36,961 nt of DNA from CAZQEC01 sp964591565 (GCA_964591565.1 CAZQEC010000006.1:1-36961), one strand, 5' to 3'; shown: positions 6,652-15,048, numbered from the stretch's first letter. Notes: generated by a model not told the origin, from the letters alone. Program-made: numbers and translations.

Positions 6652-7173
6652 ATGTATCAGCAGAAAAGAATCGCTGTTATCGCGGAGTTTCCATTTCTAG
6701 CTAACCTTTATGCTGGCGAATGGAAATGCAGTAGCGGCAGTGGGGTACTCGGTTGTAGTAATACCGAGTACCACGACCACGTCGTCGCTGATGCGATGAC
6801 TGATTTCGCAGTCCGCCGCGTCAATGAAGACGCCATGGGCATACACCCATGGGACAGTCATATCGAGGATTGGCGGACTGTGTACCTTTTTGACGGCGAC
6901 GGTCAGTGGTTGGCATGCTTGACCGATCACCGGCTATCAGTCGGTGAATCCCTGATGGACGTGAACCCGAACGAAGTCGCTTATATCGTGAGGGTCGAAC
7001 GCGACGATAGTAGTCTAGGCGTAGTTCTTTACAAATCAGCCTCGACGTCCCCGTTGGACAAGTGGGTCGAGAATGATGCCCGTAGAGCTCGGGAGTCGGT
7101 CAAGGCCGAAGTGGCCGAGATCGACGCCGAGGGGGAAGTAGCCCGTGACCCAATCAACGGATATCCGGGCTGA
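6652..7173 (+). CDS. Hypothetical protein behind structured leader
   Basis: A 173-residue soluble protein with no family I recognise. The N-terminal part (RIAVIAEFPFLANLYAGEW) is followed by a Cys-containing stretch (WKCSSGSGVLGCSN), an acidic and His-rich middle (EYHDHVVADAMTDF, IHPWDSHIEDW), a strand YLFDGDGQWLACL, and a charged helical tail (RRARESVKAEVAEID). I took the ATG at 6652 because AGAGGAG lies about 6 nt upstream; GTG 6649 is directly adjacent. It has no membrane segment or signal peptide. The base composition is less AT-rich than in neighbouring genes. It is monocistronic: strong promoter upstream, hairpins and a terminator downstream. Confidence 0.6.
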   Translation: MYQQKRIAVIAEFPFLANLYAGEWKCSSGSGVLGCSNTEYHDHVVADAMTDFAVRRVNEDAMGIHPWDSHIEDWRTVYLFDGDGQWLACLTDHRLSVGESLMDVNPNEVAYIVRVERDDSSLGVVLYKSASTSPLDKWVENDARRARESVKAEVAEIDAEGEVARDPINGYPG

Positions 7174-7330
7174 CACAGATGGGTCGGAGGCGGGGCGACA
7201 ACACAGTCGTTCCTGTCCATCTCTCACACCAAAATCCCGCTTTTCAGCGGGGATGAGCTATCATCGAATAACAAAGCGAGGGCTCGAGCTGCCAAGCACG
7301 AGCCCTTTCACATATCTCAAAAACCACAAA

Positions 7331-7353
7331 AGCACCCTTCGGTGCTCTTTTTT
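7331..7353 (+). terminator. Rho-independent terminator
   Basis: AGCACC-CTTC-GGTGCT stem-loop followed by CTTTTTTG. This is the likely end of the 6652 transcript. Confidence 0.8.
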
Positions 7354-7355
7354 GT

Positions 7356-7464
7356 TGTCATCGCGAGCGGTAACGTAGCGATCTAATCATCATCTTTAAG
7401 TTTATAACATTGCAAGATTGCTTCTCCTCCAGAGCCCTTCGGGCGACGGATGGATCGCAATGAC
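7356..7464. repeat. Dispersed inverted-repeat element, copy 2
   Basis: Starts TGTCATCGCGAGCG and ends GATCGCAATGAC, with AGATTGCTTC inside, matching the ends and interior of the 869-1004 copy. The middle differs (AT-rich spacer, then a CGTCGCCC-type stem). Confidence 0.6.
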
Positions 7465-7513
7465 TACGCATTTTTCCGCGCCTAATACCTTATACCTGAT
7501 ACCTGATACAACA

Positions 7514-7618
7514 GGCGGCTCGTGTTGGCCGTTTTGATCATCCAGCGAGTAGTGCAAAGCGCTACCCGAGGACGCCGCCCCTACTGGCTACTAAAAACGG
7601 GTGGCTCGTGCGCCACCC
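7514..7618. repeat. Two related hairpin units upstream of galE
   Basis: The first unit opens GGCGGCTCGTG and closes GCCGCCCCTAC. The second is the compact GGGTGGCTCGTGCGCCACCC (7599-7618) followed by the same CCTAC. The first looks like the second with extra sequence in the loop. Confidence 0.45.
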
Positions 7619-7643
7619 CTACTCACAATTGTGTATGATGTGG

Positions 7644-7649
7644 TATTAT
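7644..7649 (+). promoter_or_regulatory. galE -10 box, leaderless
   Basis: TATTAT ends 6 nt before the chosen ATG at 7656. No ribosome site is visible. The -35 is not clear. Confidence 0.5.
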
Positions 7650-7655
7650 CAGCAC

Positions 7656-8654
7656 ATGGAAAGTACAATTTTAGTGACGGGTGGGGCGGGGTACATTGGT
7701 TCTCACACGGTGCGTGTATTGCTGGAAGCGGGGCGCAAAGTGGTGGTTTTAGATAACCTGTCAGCTGGGAAACTGATGGCAGTGCCGAAAGGCGCGCTTT
7801 TCGAAAAGTGCGACACGCGAGATCTGCCTGAATTAATCAAAGTATTCGCTAAACATCGCCCGAGTGCGGTCCTGCATTTTGCCGCTTGGTTGGCGGCGGG
7901 CGATTCTGTTTATAAACCACTCGAGTACTACGACAATAACGTGGTCGGATCAATTCGTCTACTCACTGCCATGGCACAATTTAACGTCAAGCACTTTGTA
8001 TTCTCATCTACCAGCGCCGTTTACGGGCAACCAGACCATGTGCCGATAATTGAGAACTTTCCATTTCACCCCGAAAGCCCTTACGGACAAACTAAGTTGG
8101 CGGTCGAGCAAATTTTGCCGTGGGCTGAATTGGCGCATGGTATCAAATCGGTGGCTTTGCGGTATTTTAATGCCGCTGGAGCACACCCGGATGGCACGAT
8201 GGGTCTTGATACACCTGACCCGACTCAATTAATTCCGCGGGCTATCACGGCCATTTTGCGACACCAGCCGGTTGAAATTAACGGCACCGATTGGCCAACT
8301 CCAGACGGTACTTGCATTCGCGACTACATTCATGTTTGCGACTTAGCCGAGGCGCATGTAAAAAGCTTGGAGCATCTCGAAAATGGTGGCAAAAGCACCG
8401 CTTACAATCTCGGCACTGGTCATGGCACTAGTGTTAAGCAAATTATCACTGCCATCGAAAAAGTGAGCGGACGCCAGTTTAAAATTAAGCTCAATCCGCG
8501 GCGCCCCGGAGATCCAGCCCAATCTTTCGCCAACTGCGACAAAGCGTTTCGCGAGCTGGCTTGGAAACCTAAGTTTACCGACGTGAATGATATTGTCAAA
8601 ACGGCCTGGCAGTGGCATTCAACCCATCCGCAAGGGTATGGACGCGAGGAATGA
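7656..8654 (+). CDS. galE: UDP-glucose 4-epimerase
   Basis: Interconverts UDP-glucose and UDP-galactose for cell-surface glycans. It is an extended SDR of 332 residues. The NAD-binding motif VTGGAGYIGSHT is at residues 6-17, the catalytic Ser in FSSTSAVYG, and the Tyr/Lys pair in SPYGQTKLA (about residues 145-153). RYFNAAGAHPDG and CIRDYIHVCDLA are typical GalE substrate-loop blocks. The ATG at 7656 starts directly before the Rossmann strand; the frame extends to 7608, but those 16 residues cover the promoter. Stand-alone gene followed by an ABC transporter pair. Confidence 0.93.
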   Translation: MESTILVTGGAGYIGSHTVRVLLEAGRKVVVLDNLSAGKLMAVPKGALFEKCDTRDLPELIKVFAKHRPSAVLHFAAWLAAGDSVYKPLEYYDNNVVGSIRLLTAMAQFNVKHFVFSSTSAVYGQPDHVPIIENFPFHPESPYGQTKLAVEQILPWAELAHGIKSVALRYFNAAGAHPDGTMGLDTPDPTQLIPRAITAILRHQPVEINGTDWPTPDGTCIRDYIHVCDLAEAHVKSLEHLENGGKSTAYNLGTGHGTSVKQIITAIEKVSGRQFKIKLNPRRPGDPAQSFANCDKAFRELAWKPKFTDVNDIVKTAWQWHSTHPQGYGREE

Positions 8655-8686
8655 AATTCCGACTGTCTAACGAGCTTACTTGCGAG

Positions 8687-8692
8687 TATAAT
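8687..8692 (+). promoter_or_regulatory. -10 box before the ABC pair
   Basis: A perfect TATAAT 28 nt before the ATG at 8721. No -35 matches well. The gene also has a GGGGGAAA ribosome site. Confidence 0.45.
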
Positions 8693-8720
8693 TAAACTGT
8701 GTAATCAAACGGGGGAAACT

Positions 8721-9449
8721 ATGGAAGCGATGATTGACTTAAAAAATGTGACCAAATCTTTTGGGCGGAATATGGCGGTTAATGCGGTGTCGCTCGGCGT
8801 ACCAAAGGCAAATATCTACGGTTTTTTAGGTCCGAATGGAGCTGGTAAATCGACCACAATTCGTTTAATAACCGGCATCTTATCACCAGACGCCGGAAGT
8901 GTGAGTGTTGGCGGTATTAATCTCGCCAAAGATCCAGTTAAAGCAAAGTCTATGATCGGCTACATTCCCGACGAGCCGTATGTTTACCGTTATTTAACTG
9001 GACGGGAGTTTTTGCATTTTATCGGCACCGTTTTTGCGGTATCGCATCACGAACAGGTATTACGCATCAAGCATCTGCAAAACATTTTCCCGAACGTCGA
9101 ATCGCTTGACGCGCCATTTTATACTTACTCGAGGGGAACGCGGCAAAAATTGGTGTTTATGGCGGCGCTATTGCATCAGCCGCAAGTTTTAGTGATTGAT
9201 GAGCCGATGGTTGGACTAGATCCCTTAAGTGCTCGCGCGGTTAAAAACGTGCTCAAAAGTGAGGTGAAAGAACGCGGTGTGACGGTTTTTTTGTCCACTC
9301 ACACATTATCCATTGCCGAAGAAATTTGTAACACGGTGGCCATTATTGATCATGGACGACTGGTGGCAGAAGGTACACTAGAGCAGTTGCGTCACAAAAC
9401 GCATCAAAAATCGGCCGATTTAGAGTCGGTGTTTTTACATTTAACGTAA
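8721..9449 (+). CDS. ABC transporter ATP-binding protein
   Basis: Cytoplasmic ATPase of 242 residues, likely partner of the membrane protein immediately downstream. Walker A is GPNGAGKST (about residue 37), Walker B VLVIDEPMVGLDP (about residue 157), and the H-loop STHTLSIAEE. The signature motif is YSRGTRQKL instead of LSGGQ, a known variant among ABC-2 exporters of the DrrA/YtrB type. The C-terminal piece VAEGTLEQLR is typical of that subfamily. The 16-nt gap with AGGAA couples it to the permease. Cargo is unknown. Confidence 0.9.
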   Translation: MEAMIDLKNVTKSFGRNMAVNAVSLGVPKANIYGFLGPNGAGKSTTIRLITGILSPDAGSVSVGGINLAKDPVKAKSMIGYIPDEPYVYRYLTGREFLHFIGTVFAVSHHEQVLRIKHLQNIFPNVESLDAPFYTYSRGTRQKLVFMAALLHQPQVLVIDEPMVGLDPLSARAVKNVLKSEVKERGVTVFLSTHTLSIAEEICNTVAIIDHGRLVAEGTLEQLRHKTHQKSADLESVFLHLT

Positions 9450-9465
9450 AGTCAGGAATAAAATA

Positions 9466-11088
9466 ATGCAGCAAATTTTGGCCCTGCGCCTCCATCTTAA
9501 TCGACTGTTTTGGACCAAAAGTTCGGGCGTGCAGAAACTGGTCGCCTCGGCGTTTTTAATCGTACTTTTAGCGGTAATGTTTGGGGTAGGCGCTTTTGCC
9601 TATCTATCATTTAACTTCTTACACATTTCTGACGGTGGAGGGGTTGAGCTAGAGCTATACGCATTGTCAATCGGATTGACCTTGCTTTTCGCTCTTTTTG
9701 TCGTCGCGAGTTTCGTGAGCTATCAAAGTTTGGCTTTTGTCGCCACCGATCTCGAGCTGTTTTTTTCCTTGCCTCTTAAGCCGAGTCAAATCGCTGCCGA
9801 AAAATTGATTGAAAACTTGTTGATCTCTGGTTGGGGCATTTTGTGCCTTGGTTTGCCCGTTATTATCGGGTTTGGATTGGTTGAACATGGTGGACCAGAT
9901 TATTATGTAGTTACGTTGTTGGCGTTGATACTAATAGCTGTTCTGGCGGCCCTGATCGGTAGTGCCTTGGCGGTGGTGATTAGATTAATGCTGGCAGGAC
10001 TGCCCAAGCTGTTTATCCGCGTGTTGTCGTTCGCCGTCTTTTTGGTCGTTATTCGACTGGTTGGGCTAATTGTTCTTCCAGATATTGCTCGCATTGATAG
10101 TGTTATATCAAATGATTTGCCATTCACCTTACAGTCGGTGACACGTCCGCTAGTGCAATGGTTACCATCTTATCAGCTCGCTTCTTTGGTTGGCTCAACG
10201 GTTGGCATAGCCACTGATTACACTAATTTGTTAAAATTAGTGTTCATATTTGTGGCAGTTTGCGGCGGTGGATGGTGGCTGATCGATAAATATTACCTCA
10301 AAAGTTGGCAAAGCGCCTACGAGGTAACACCTGAAGTCAGTTTAATCTCTGCCACGTCTTTTTTTGCCAATCGGCGGATGTTGTGGGAAAAGCGTGAAAT
10401 CATCCAACTCCTGCGCGACCTGCGCAGTGGTGGACAACTGGCTTTTATGGCTATTTTGCTGGCGTTTTGTCTGCTCGTGCTCGGATTTACTTATCGCGCG
10501 CACGATGTGCCGGTGCAGTGGCAAGCTGGTATTTTAGCGTTGTTAGTGGGTATATTTGGATACTGTTTGGCTACGCTGTCACTACGGTTTATTTTTCCAT
10601 CCATTAGTTTGGAAAGTCGGTCAATATGGCTGGCTTGGTCTTGCCCAGTCAGTGTAGAACGATTAATTTTAGCAAAATGGGTGGTGAGTTTGGGATTGAT
10701 TATTACCTGTGCCAGCGTTTTGGGTATTTTGTGTTTAATAATGTTGCCGTTTGCATTGCCAATAAAGTTACTAGTTTTCGCTTATTTGCTCATTTTAGCT
10801 GGTATGATTGGGTCAATTCAGCTCGGGCTAGGTTTATCCTACCCGAATTTTCATGAATCTGACCCGGGGGCGTTAAGCACCACCGGCCCAGGCTTGGTGG
10901 CGGTCGTAATTAGTCTATTATTGGTTACCGTATCTGCGCTAACAGTCCGTCAAGACGCGGCGCGAATGCTGGACGGGGATTATACGTCGGCCATTTTACA
11001 CATTATTCTGTGGTCTGGTGCCACGATTATCTTAATCACTGGCTGGATCAAGCATTCCTACAAAGCGGCGAAGGGGTATGAGTTTTAG
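9466..11088 (+). CDS. ABC-2-type exporter membrane protein
   Basis: Integral membrane protein of 540 residues with roughly ten to twelve hydrophobic segments (for example VASAFLIVLLAVMFGVGAF, VVTLLALILIAVLAALIG, ILALLVGIFGYCLATLSL, VVISLLLVTVSALTV). The first half carries a cytosolic stretch ending LFFSLPLKPSQIAAEKL, and the second half repeats the pattern with SWSCPV-like LAWSCPVSVERLILAKW, as in large duplicated ABC-2 permeases. It forms a two-gene operon with the ATPase. A role in exporting lipids, glycans or peptides is possible but not shown. Confidence 0.8.
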   Translation: MQQILALRLHLNRLFWTKSSGVQKLVASAFLIVLLAVMFGVGAFAYLSFNFLHISDGGGVELELYALSIGLTLLFALFVVASFVSYQSLAFVATDLELFFSLPLKPSQIAAEKLIENLLISGWGILCLGLPVIIGFGLVEHGGPDYYVVTLLALILIAVLAALIGSALAVVIRLMLAGLPKLFIRVLSFAVFLVVIRLVGLIVLPDIARIDSVISNDLPFTLQSVTRPLVQWLPSYQLASLVGSTVGIATDYTNLLKLVFIFVAVCGGGWWLIDKYYLKSWQSAYEVTPEVSLISATSFFANRRMLWEKREIIQLLRDLRSGGQLAFMAILLAFCLLVLGFTYRAHDVPVQWQAGILALLVGIFGYCLATLSLRFIFPSISLESRSIWLAWSCPVSVERLILAKWVVSLGLIITCASVLGILCLIMLPFALPIKLLVFAYLLILAGMIGSIQLGLGLSYPNFHESDPGALSTTGPGLVAVVISLLLVTVSALTVRQDAARMLDGDYTSAILHIILWSGATIILITGWIKHSYKAAKGYEF

Positions 11089-11112
11089 AATTCTACGCAC
11101 ATAATTTAGATC

Positions 11113-11142
11113 TTGACGGTGCTAATGATCTGTATATACAAT
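11113..11142 (+). promoter_or_regulatory. Promoter of the second RHH-PIN module
   Basis: TTGACG (11113-11118), 18 nt, TACAAT (11137-11142), with a GTATATAC palindrome over the -10 region (11132-11139) that could be the RHH operator. Unlike the first module, a ribosome site (AAGGA) is present. Confidence 0.6.
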
Positions 11143-11171
11143 AGAGATACAAACAATAAATAAGGATTTTT

Positions 11172-11432
11172 ATGTCCGCAAATAAACTAATACCAATTAA
11201 TCTGCGTCTGCCGCAGAATCTGATAAATGAAAGTGATCAAATGGCAAAACGAGAAGGCAGTAGTCGTACCGAGCTGGTGCGTGCGGCGCTACGTTCATAC
11301 ATCGAGCGACGACAAAGACTTCGTGCTGTTTATAATATCGTTGCACGCCGAGGCGTGGCTGCTGGAATTAACACACTTCAAGATGTTGAGGATGCGTTAA
11401 ATCAGGCGAAAACTAAGATCCACGGCAAATAG
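11172..11432 (+). CDS. Ribbon-helix-helix antitoxin, second module
   Basis: An 86-residue CopG/RHH protein: strand IPINLRLPQNLINESDQMAK, then REGSSRTELVRAALRSYIE. The C-terminal part (RRGVAAGINTLQDVEDALNQ) is the probable toxin-binding region. It is the first gene of a two-gene unit with the PIN gene abutting its stop codon, and it keeps the same architecture as the 3564-3818 gene, but sequence identity between the two is low. Confidence 0.8.
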   Translation: MSANKLIPINLRLPQNLINESDQMAKREGSSRTELVRAALRSYIERRQRLRAVYNIVARRGVAAGINTLQDVEDALNQAKTKIHGK

Positions 11433-11840
11433 ATGAATGTTGTCGTTGACGCCAACATTATCATTTCTGCTTTGCGCTTTGGCGGTGTACCTCGTCAGCT
11501 ACTTGAGGCGATCAATAAAGGCGACGTTGCTGGGTTTACATCGGGAATCACCATGCAGGAGATCGAGGAAGTGCTCTTGCGGAAGTTTCAGGTTACCCCT
11601 GCAGAGTGGATGATGATTGCCGAGGTGCTTCGAGACACTCTGGTTGTAGTTCCAACATCTAAAGTTCCCAAGGTGACAGAGCTACGCGACACACGCGACC
11701 TGCATATTTTGGCATCGGCAGAACTTTGCTCTGCCGATTATATTATTAGCGGTGATCATGACCTACTCATTTTGGGACAGTACAAAAGCATTCCCATAAT
11801 GAAAGCGAGTGATTTTATAGAACAGCTTGGTGTCAATTAA
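11433..11840 (+). CDS. PIN-domain toxin, second module
   Basis: A 135-residue PIN-family ribonuclease. Acidic positions are seen in VVVDANIIISALRFGG, TMQEIEEVLLRKF, LRDTRDLHILASA and SGDHDLLILG. It starts at ATG directly after the antitoxin TAG, so translation is coupled. Compared with the first module, the second DTNV-type strand reads DANI, and GDKD reads GDHD. RNA target unknown. Confidence 0.82.
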   Translation: MNVVVDANIIISALRFGGVPRQLLEAINKGDVAGFTSGITMQEIEEVLLRKFQVTPAEWMMIAEVLRDTLVVVPTSKVPKVTELRDTRDLHILASAELCSADYIISGDHDLLILGQYKSIPIMKASDFIEQLGVN

Positions 11841-11919
11841 TTTCGAATTGTCAGCTATTGGCGAAGTTTAATGGTTGAAAACCGTGAGCGATGGTGAACA
11901 GAGTCGAACCAGAGTCGAA

Positions 11920-11994
11920 TGGTAGCCCCACGGGGAGTCGAACCCCGGTTTTCAGGATGAGAACCTGATGTCCTAACCGCTAGACGATGAGGCC
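11920..11994 (-). tRNA. tRNA-Glu (anticodon CTC)
   Basis: A 75-nt cloverleaf on the minus strand. Acceptor GGCCTCA pairs with TGGGGCT (with G-U pairs); the anticodon stem is TCAGG / CCTGA with loop TTCTCAT, giving CTC; the T-arm is CGGGG-TTCGACT-CCCCG; CCA is encoded at the 3' end. CTC reads GAG, so this is the minor glutamate isoacceptor and implies a second tRNA-Glu elsewhere. Confidence 0.92.
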
Positions 11995-12040
11995 GAACCG
12001 CCATATTGTATCACGATTGGCACATTTGATCTACTAATTT

Positions 12041-12068
12041 GGAATATAGAATATGGAATATAGAATAT
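12041..12068. repeat. Tandem 14-nt repeat
   Basis: Two exact copies of GGAATATAGAATAT. A degenerate form (AAAATATAGAATGA) appears at about 32918-32931, so this is a recurring AT-rich intergenic unit. Confidence 0.6.
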
Positions 12069-12192
12069 GTGCATTGGCTATCGCTGGCGCTCGAACAATA
12101 CTCGCCACACGGCTCATTAGTGCTCGCATACGCTCGGCACAATAAAAATTGTTTGATTGTACATCGGACGGTGATATTTTATCGACATTTTT

Positions 12193-12220
12193 TTGTTTAA
12201 CTTATCTCTTGAGGTATACT
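12193..12220 (+). promoter_or_regulatory. Promoter of the small membrane protein-Clp operon
   Basis: TTGTTT (12193-12198), 16 nt, TATACT (12215-12220), then an AAGAGGGG ribosome site before the ATG at 12245. The rest of 11995-12244 shows only the tandem repeat and no gene. Confidence 0.6.
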
Positions 12221-12244
12221 AAAATCAGTAACTAAAAGAGGGGT

Positions 12245-12559
12245 ATGGGGCTAATTGCCGGACAATTTGGTTTTATTAATTGGTGGGCTAGGCTTTTCCC
12301 CTTGCGAATAATCGAATGGGGTAAGGGACTAGTGGCTTTGGTGGCCGATGTTTTTGCCGTTAAAGCTATGGCCACACACCTTGGCGAAGCCATTTTTCAG
12401 GACCCAACTTGGCAAGGGCGTTTGATCGGCGTTGCTATTCGCTTAGCTCGAATTGGTGTTGGTGCGTTTGCTGAGCTGACGACGATTATTTTTGTGGGAT
12501 GCGTACTAATTGGCTGGTACGTTTTGCCACTGATTGCGATAGCGGGAGTGGTCAAATGA
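12245..12559 (+). CDS. Small membrane protein coupled to Clp-like ATPase
   Basis: A 104-residue hydrophobic protein of unknown family. Likely membrane segments are near residues 25-45 and 75-102 (ELTTIIFVGCVLIGWYVLPL), linked by an amphipathic part with basic residues. Its TGA overlaps the ATG of the Clp-like gene (ATGA), so the two are translationally coupled and probably work together at the membrane. The start has a good ribosome site. Function unknown. Confidence 0.65.
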   Translation: MGLIAGQFGFINWWARLFPLRIIEWGKGLVALVADVFAVKAMATHLGEAIFQDPTWQGRLIGVAIRLARIGVGAFAELTTIIFVGCVLIGWYVLPLIAIAGVVK

Positions 12560-15045
12560 CTGCGTCAGACATTCAATTTCACACCTCTACCACACGCTTT
12601 ATTCAAGAATGGCGAGCTAGCGAATCTTTAAGCCATTTTGGAAGAGTAACTTCATATTTAACGCTGGCGTTGAGCGGATTGGTGTTCGTATTACATATTG
12701 TATTTTCTGTATCTAACGGTGAATTGCCACTTATCTCATTATTAGATGGTACTACTACATCGCGTATAACTTGGTTAACCATTCTACTAGATGTTCCAGC
12801 GGGGTACATTTTGCAAGAAATTTCTCGACGCCGTAAGTATACCTCGAAGGACGATGTATATGCTTTTCTTGATCCTATATCCAAAATATTGATGGTACAA
12901 ATGTTGGTGGCGTCAAAAACTGCCGGGCAATCTTTGGGCGTTAATAATGCTTTGAGTATGATGTTGGGTAGTAACTATATGGTAAACTTGCTAGCACAAT
13001 TGGAAGTTAGCGCTGAAGCGGCAAAAGGCGCGATAATAAAGTCCAATGTTGACGAAGGCAGCGATGCCAAGGGTGAATTAACTCAAACTATGCGTCAGTA
13101 TCTGATTGTGAGCGCGGGCAGGGCGCTCTTAAGGGGCGACAACTCCTTTGGTGTCGCCGATATTTTTCTGACTATGCTGGAACAAGATGAGGTTATTAAA
13201 CAGCAGTTCGCACCACTTAATATTACACCCGAGAGATGGCAGATGGTGCTTGGTTGGCTATCAACACGCGATCATCTGCGACAATCGTACTTGACGATGC
13301 ACCAAAAACGACAACACATTGGGACAAAAAATCGAGCTTGGACTTCAATACCGACGCCCCACTTAAACCACTATAGTTCAGACATGACTTACGCCGCCGC
13401 TTATGGAGCGGCCCCGCTAATAAACGTCAGAAATGAGCTAGTGCAGTTTGCAATACGAGTGTTAGCGGGCGCCACCAAAAATAGTATGTTGCTAGTGGGA
13501 GAAGCGGGGGTCGGCAAATCATCCATTATTGAGTCAATTGCCCTAAAAATGCTGTCTGACGACGTGCCACCGGCTCTGCAGGATAAACGGTTAATTAAAT
13601 TGGATACGGCGGCTTTGCATGGTGGAGAGCGTGGGTTCGCTAGCACCTTTGAAGGGGTAATTGGCGAGGCGGAGCAGGCCGGAAACGTTATTCTTTTCAT
13701 CCCAGAGCTACAAGATTTGGCCACCGAGCATGTGGAAGGTATGTCGTCGGCCGAGCTACTTCTACCAATTTTAGAACGCGGACGCATGCAAATAATCGCC
13801 GCTACCACCATGAAAGAATATCACTTGAACATTGAAAAAAGTTCCAGTTTGGCGGACGCTTTTGTCGTAGTCGAAGTGCCAGAAATGAGCCCGCAGGACG
13901 CAGTAAAAGCGCTCCAAGAGAGTGCCTTAACACTTGAAGCCAGGCATCATGTCACTATTTTAGCCGCGGCTATTGAAGCGGCTGTTAGTTTGAGCGCTAA
14001 ATACATTCACGATCACGTTTTACCCGAAAAGGCCATTACATTATTGGATGAAGCGGCGGGGTTATCGGCTCAAGGCGATAAGGTAGTGACAGTTGAGGTG
14101 GTCAGGCAAGTGTTAAGTGATTCAATTAAAGTGCCACTGGAAAAAGTGGGGACAAACGAACAGCGCCTGTTACTTAATCTTGAAAGCGAACTCCACGCCC
14201 GCGTAGTTGGGCAAGACGAAGCGGTCGTGGCGGTTTCCGAAGCCCTACGACGGTCTCGGGCTGGTTTAGGCGATGCTAATCGTCCAATTGGGGTATTTTT
14301 GTTTGTCGGACCAACTGGTGTAGGTAAGACCGAACTGGCCAAGGCGTTGGCCGAAGTTTACTTTCAGAGCCCGGACGCATTTGTGCGTTTAGACATGTCT
14401 GAATTTAGAGGCGCCGACGCCGGTGTCAAACTGATCGGTGGTGCCGGCGAAGAGGGTTCGCTGACCAGCCCGGTGCGTACCCGTCCGTTTGTTTTACTAC
14501 TCTTAGACGAGTTTGAAAAAGCCAGTGACGCGGCGCGCAACTTGTTCCTATCTGTTTTTGATGATGGACGGTTAACTGATGGCGAGGGTCACTTAGTTGA
14601 TTTTAAAAACACCATCATTATTGCCACATCTAACGCCGGATCGCTGGAAATTCAGCAGGCGACTGTCGCCAACGTGAACTACACCGATATGCGCGCCAAA
14701 TTAACCAGTGAGATATTGCCAAAGGTATTTCGTCCCGAGCTGTTAAACAGGTTTGATGGGGTGATAGTGTTTAAGACATTGACCGTCGCGGAGATCGTTG
14801 AAATCGCTCGATTGGAGCTTAATAATGTGGTGACTAGGGTCAAGAATACATCGGGTATCGTCTTGAAATTTACCGACGCGGCCACGGCGCGGATTGGTCA
14901 AATGGGATTCGATCCGCAATATGGTGGGCGACCTTTGCGACGAGCCATTCAGGATCACATTGAAGCGCCACTAGCCCAGAAACTGCTGACTGGTCAGTTT
15001 GAGCGTGGTCAAGTGGTTACGTTTGACGAAAGTGATATAAAGTAG
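12556..15045 (+). CDS. Membrane-anchored ClpC/ClpB-like double AAA+ ATPase
   Basis: An 829-residue Clp-family protein. Two N-terminal hydrophobic segments (about residues 35-55 and 70-90) precede a divergent Clp N-domain. AAA1: Walker A GEAGVGKSS (about 315), Walker B region ILFIPELQDL (about 378), with Pro where Asp is usual. AAA2: Walker A GPTGVGKTE (about 584), Walker B LLLLDEFEKA (about 648), sensor-1 ATSNAGS, arginine finger in RPELLNRFD, sensor-2 GGRPLRRAI. The AAA1 pore motif KYRG is replaced by GERGF, and the AAA2 loop lacks the usual GYVGY. No ClpP-binding IGF/LGF loop was seen. Membrane anchoring and degenerate pore loops suggest a role other than plain ClpP feeding. Confidence 0.82.
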   Translation: MTASDIQFHTSTTRFIQEWRASESLSHFGRVTSYLTLALSGLVFVLHIVFSVSNGELPLISLLDGTTTSRITWLTILLDVPAGYILQEISRRRKYTSKDDVYAFLDPISKILMVQMLVASKTAGQSLGVNNALSMMLGSNYMVNLLAQLEVSAEAAKGAIIKSNVDEGSDAKGELTQTMRQYLIVSAGRALLRGDNSFGVADIFLTMLEQDEVIKQQFAPLNITPERWQMVLGWLSTRDHLRQSYLTMHQKRQHIGTKNRAWTSIPTPHLNHYSSDMTYAAAYGAAPLINVRNELVQFAIRVLAGATKNSMLLVGEAGVGKSSIIESIALKMLSDDVPPALQDKRLIKLDTAALHGGERGFASTFEGVIGEAEQAGNVILFIPELQDLATEHVEGMSSAELLLPILERGRMQIIAATTMKEYHLNIEKSSSLADAFVVVEVPEMSPQDAVKALQESALTLEARHHVTILAAAIEAAVSLSAKYIHDHVLPEKAITLLDEAAGLSAQGDKVVTVEVVRQVLSDSIKVPLEKVGTNEQRLLLNLESELHARVVGQDEAVVAVSEALRRSRAGLGDANRPIGVFLFVGPTGVGKTELAKALAEVYFQSPDAFVRLDMSEFRGADAGVKLIGGAGEEGSLTSPVRTRPFVLLLLDEFEKASDAARNLFLSVFDDGRLTDGEGHLVDFKNTIIIATSNAGSLEIQQATVANVNYTDMRAKLTSEILPKVFRPELLNRFDGVIVFKTLTVAEIVEIARLELNNVVTRVKNTSGIVLKFTDAATARIGQMGFDPQYGGRPLRRAIQDHIEAPLAQKLLTGQFERGQVVTFDESDIK

Positions 15046-15048
15046 GTC

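Larger units (their letters stand above)
7174..7655. other. Hairpin-rich intergenic region
   Basis: About 480 nt without a gene. It holds stems at 7234-7254 (ATCCCGCT / AGCGGGGAT) and 7280-7305 (GGGCTCG / CGAGCCC), a terminator at 7331-7353, dispersed repeat copy 2 (7356-7464), an ATACCTGATACC micro-repeat (about 7488-7509), two related hairpin units (7514-7579 and 7599-7618), and the galE -10 box. Confidence 0.6.

Noticed and set aside
11890..11920. A second tRNA suggested by repeated GAGTCGAA
   Set aside because: Only T-loop-like fragments are present; no acceptor or anticodon stem can be formed.
13401..13811. A 136-residue frame antisense to the Clp-like gene
   Set aside because: Shadow of the AAA1 coding region; Ser/Pro-rich, no domain.
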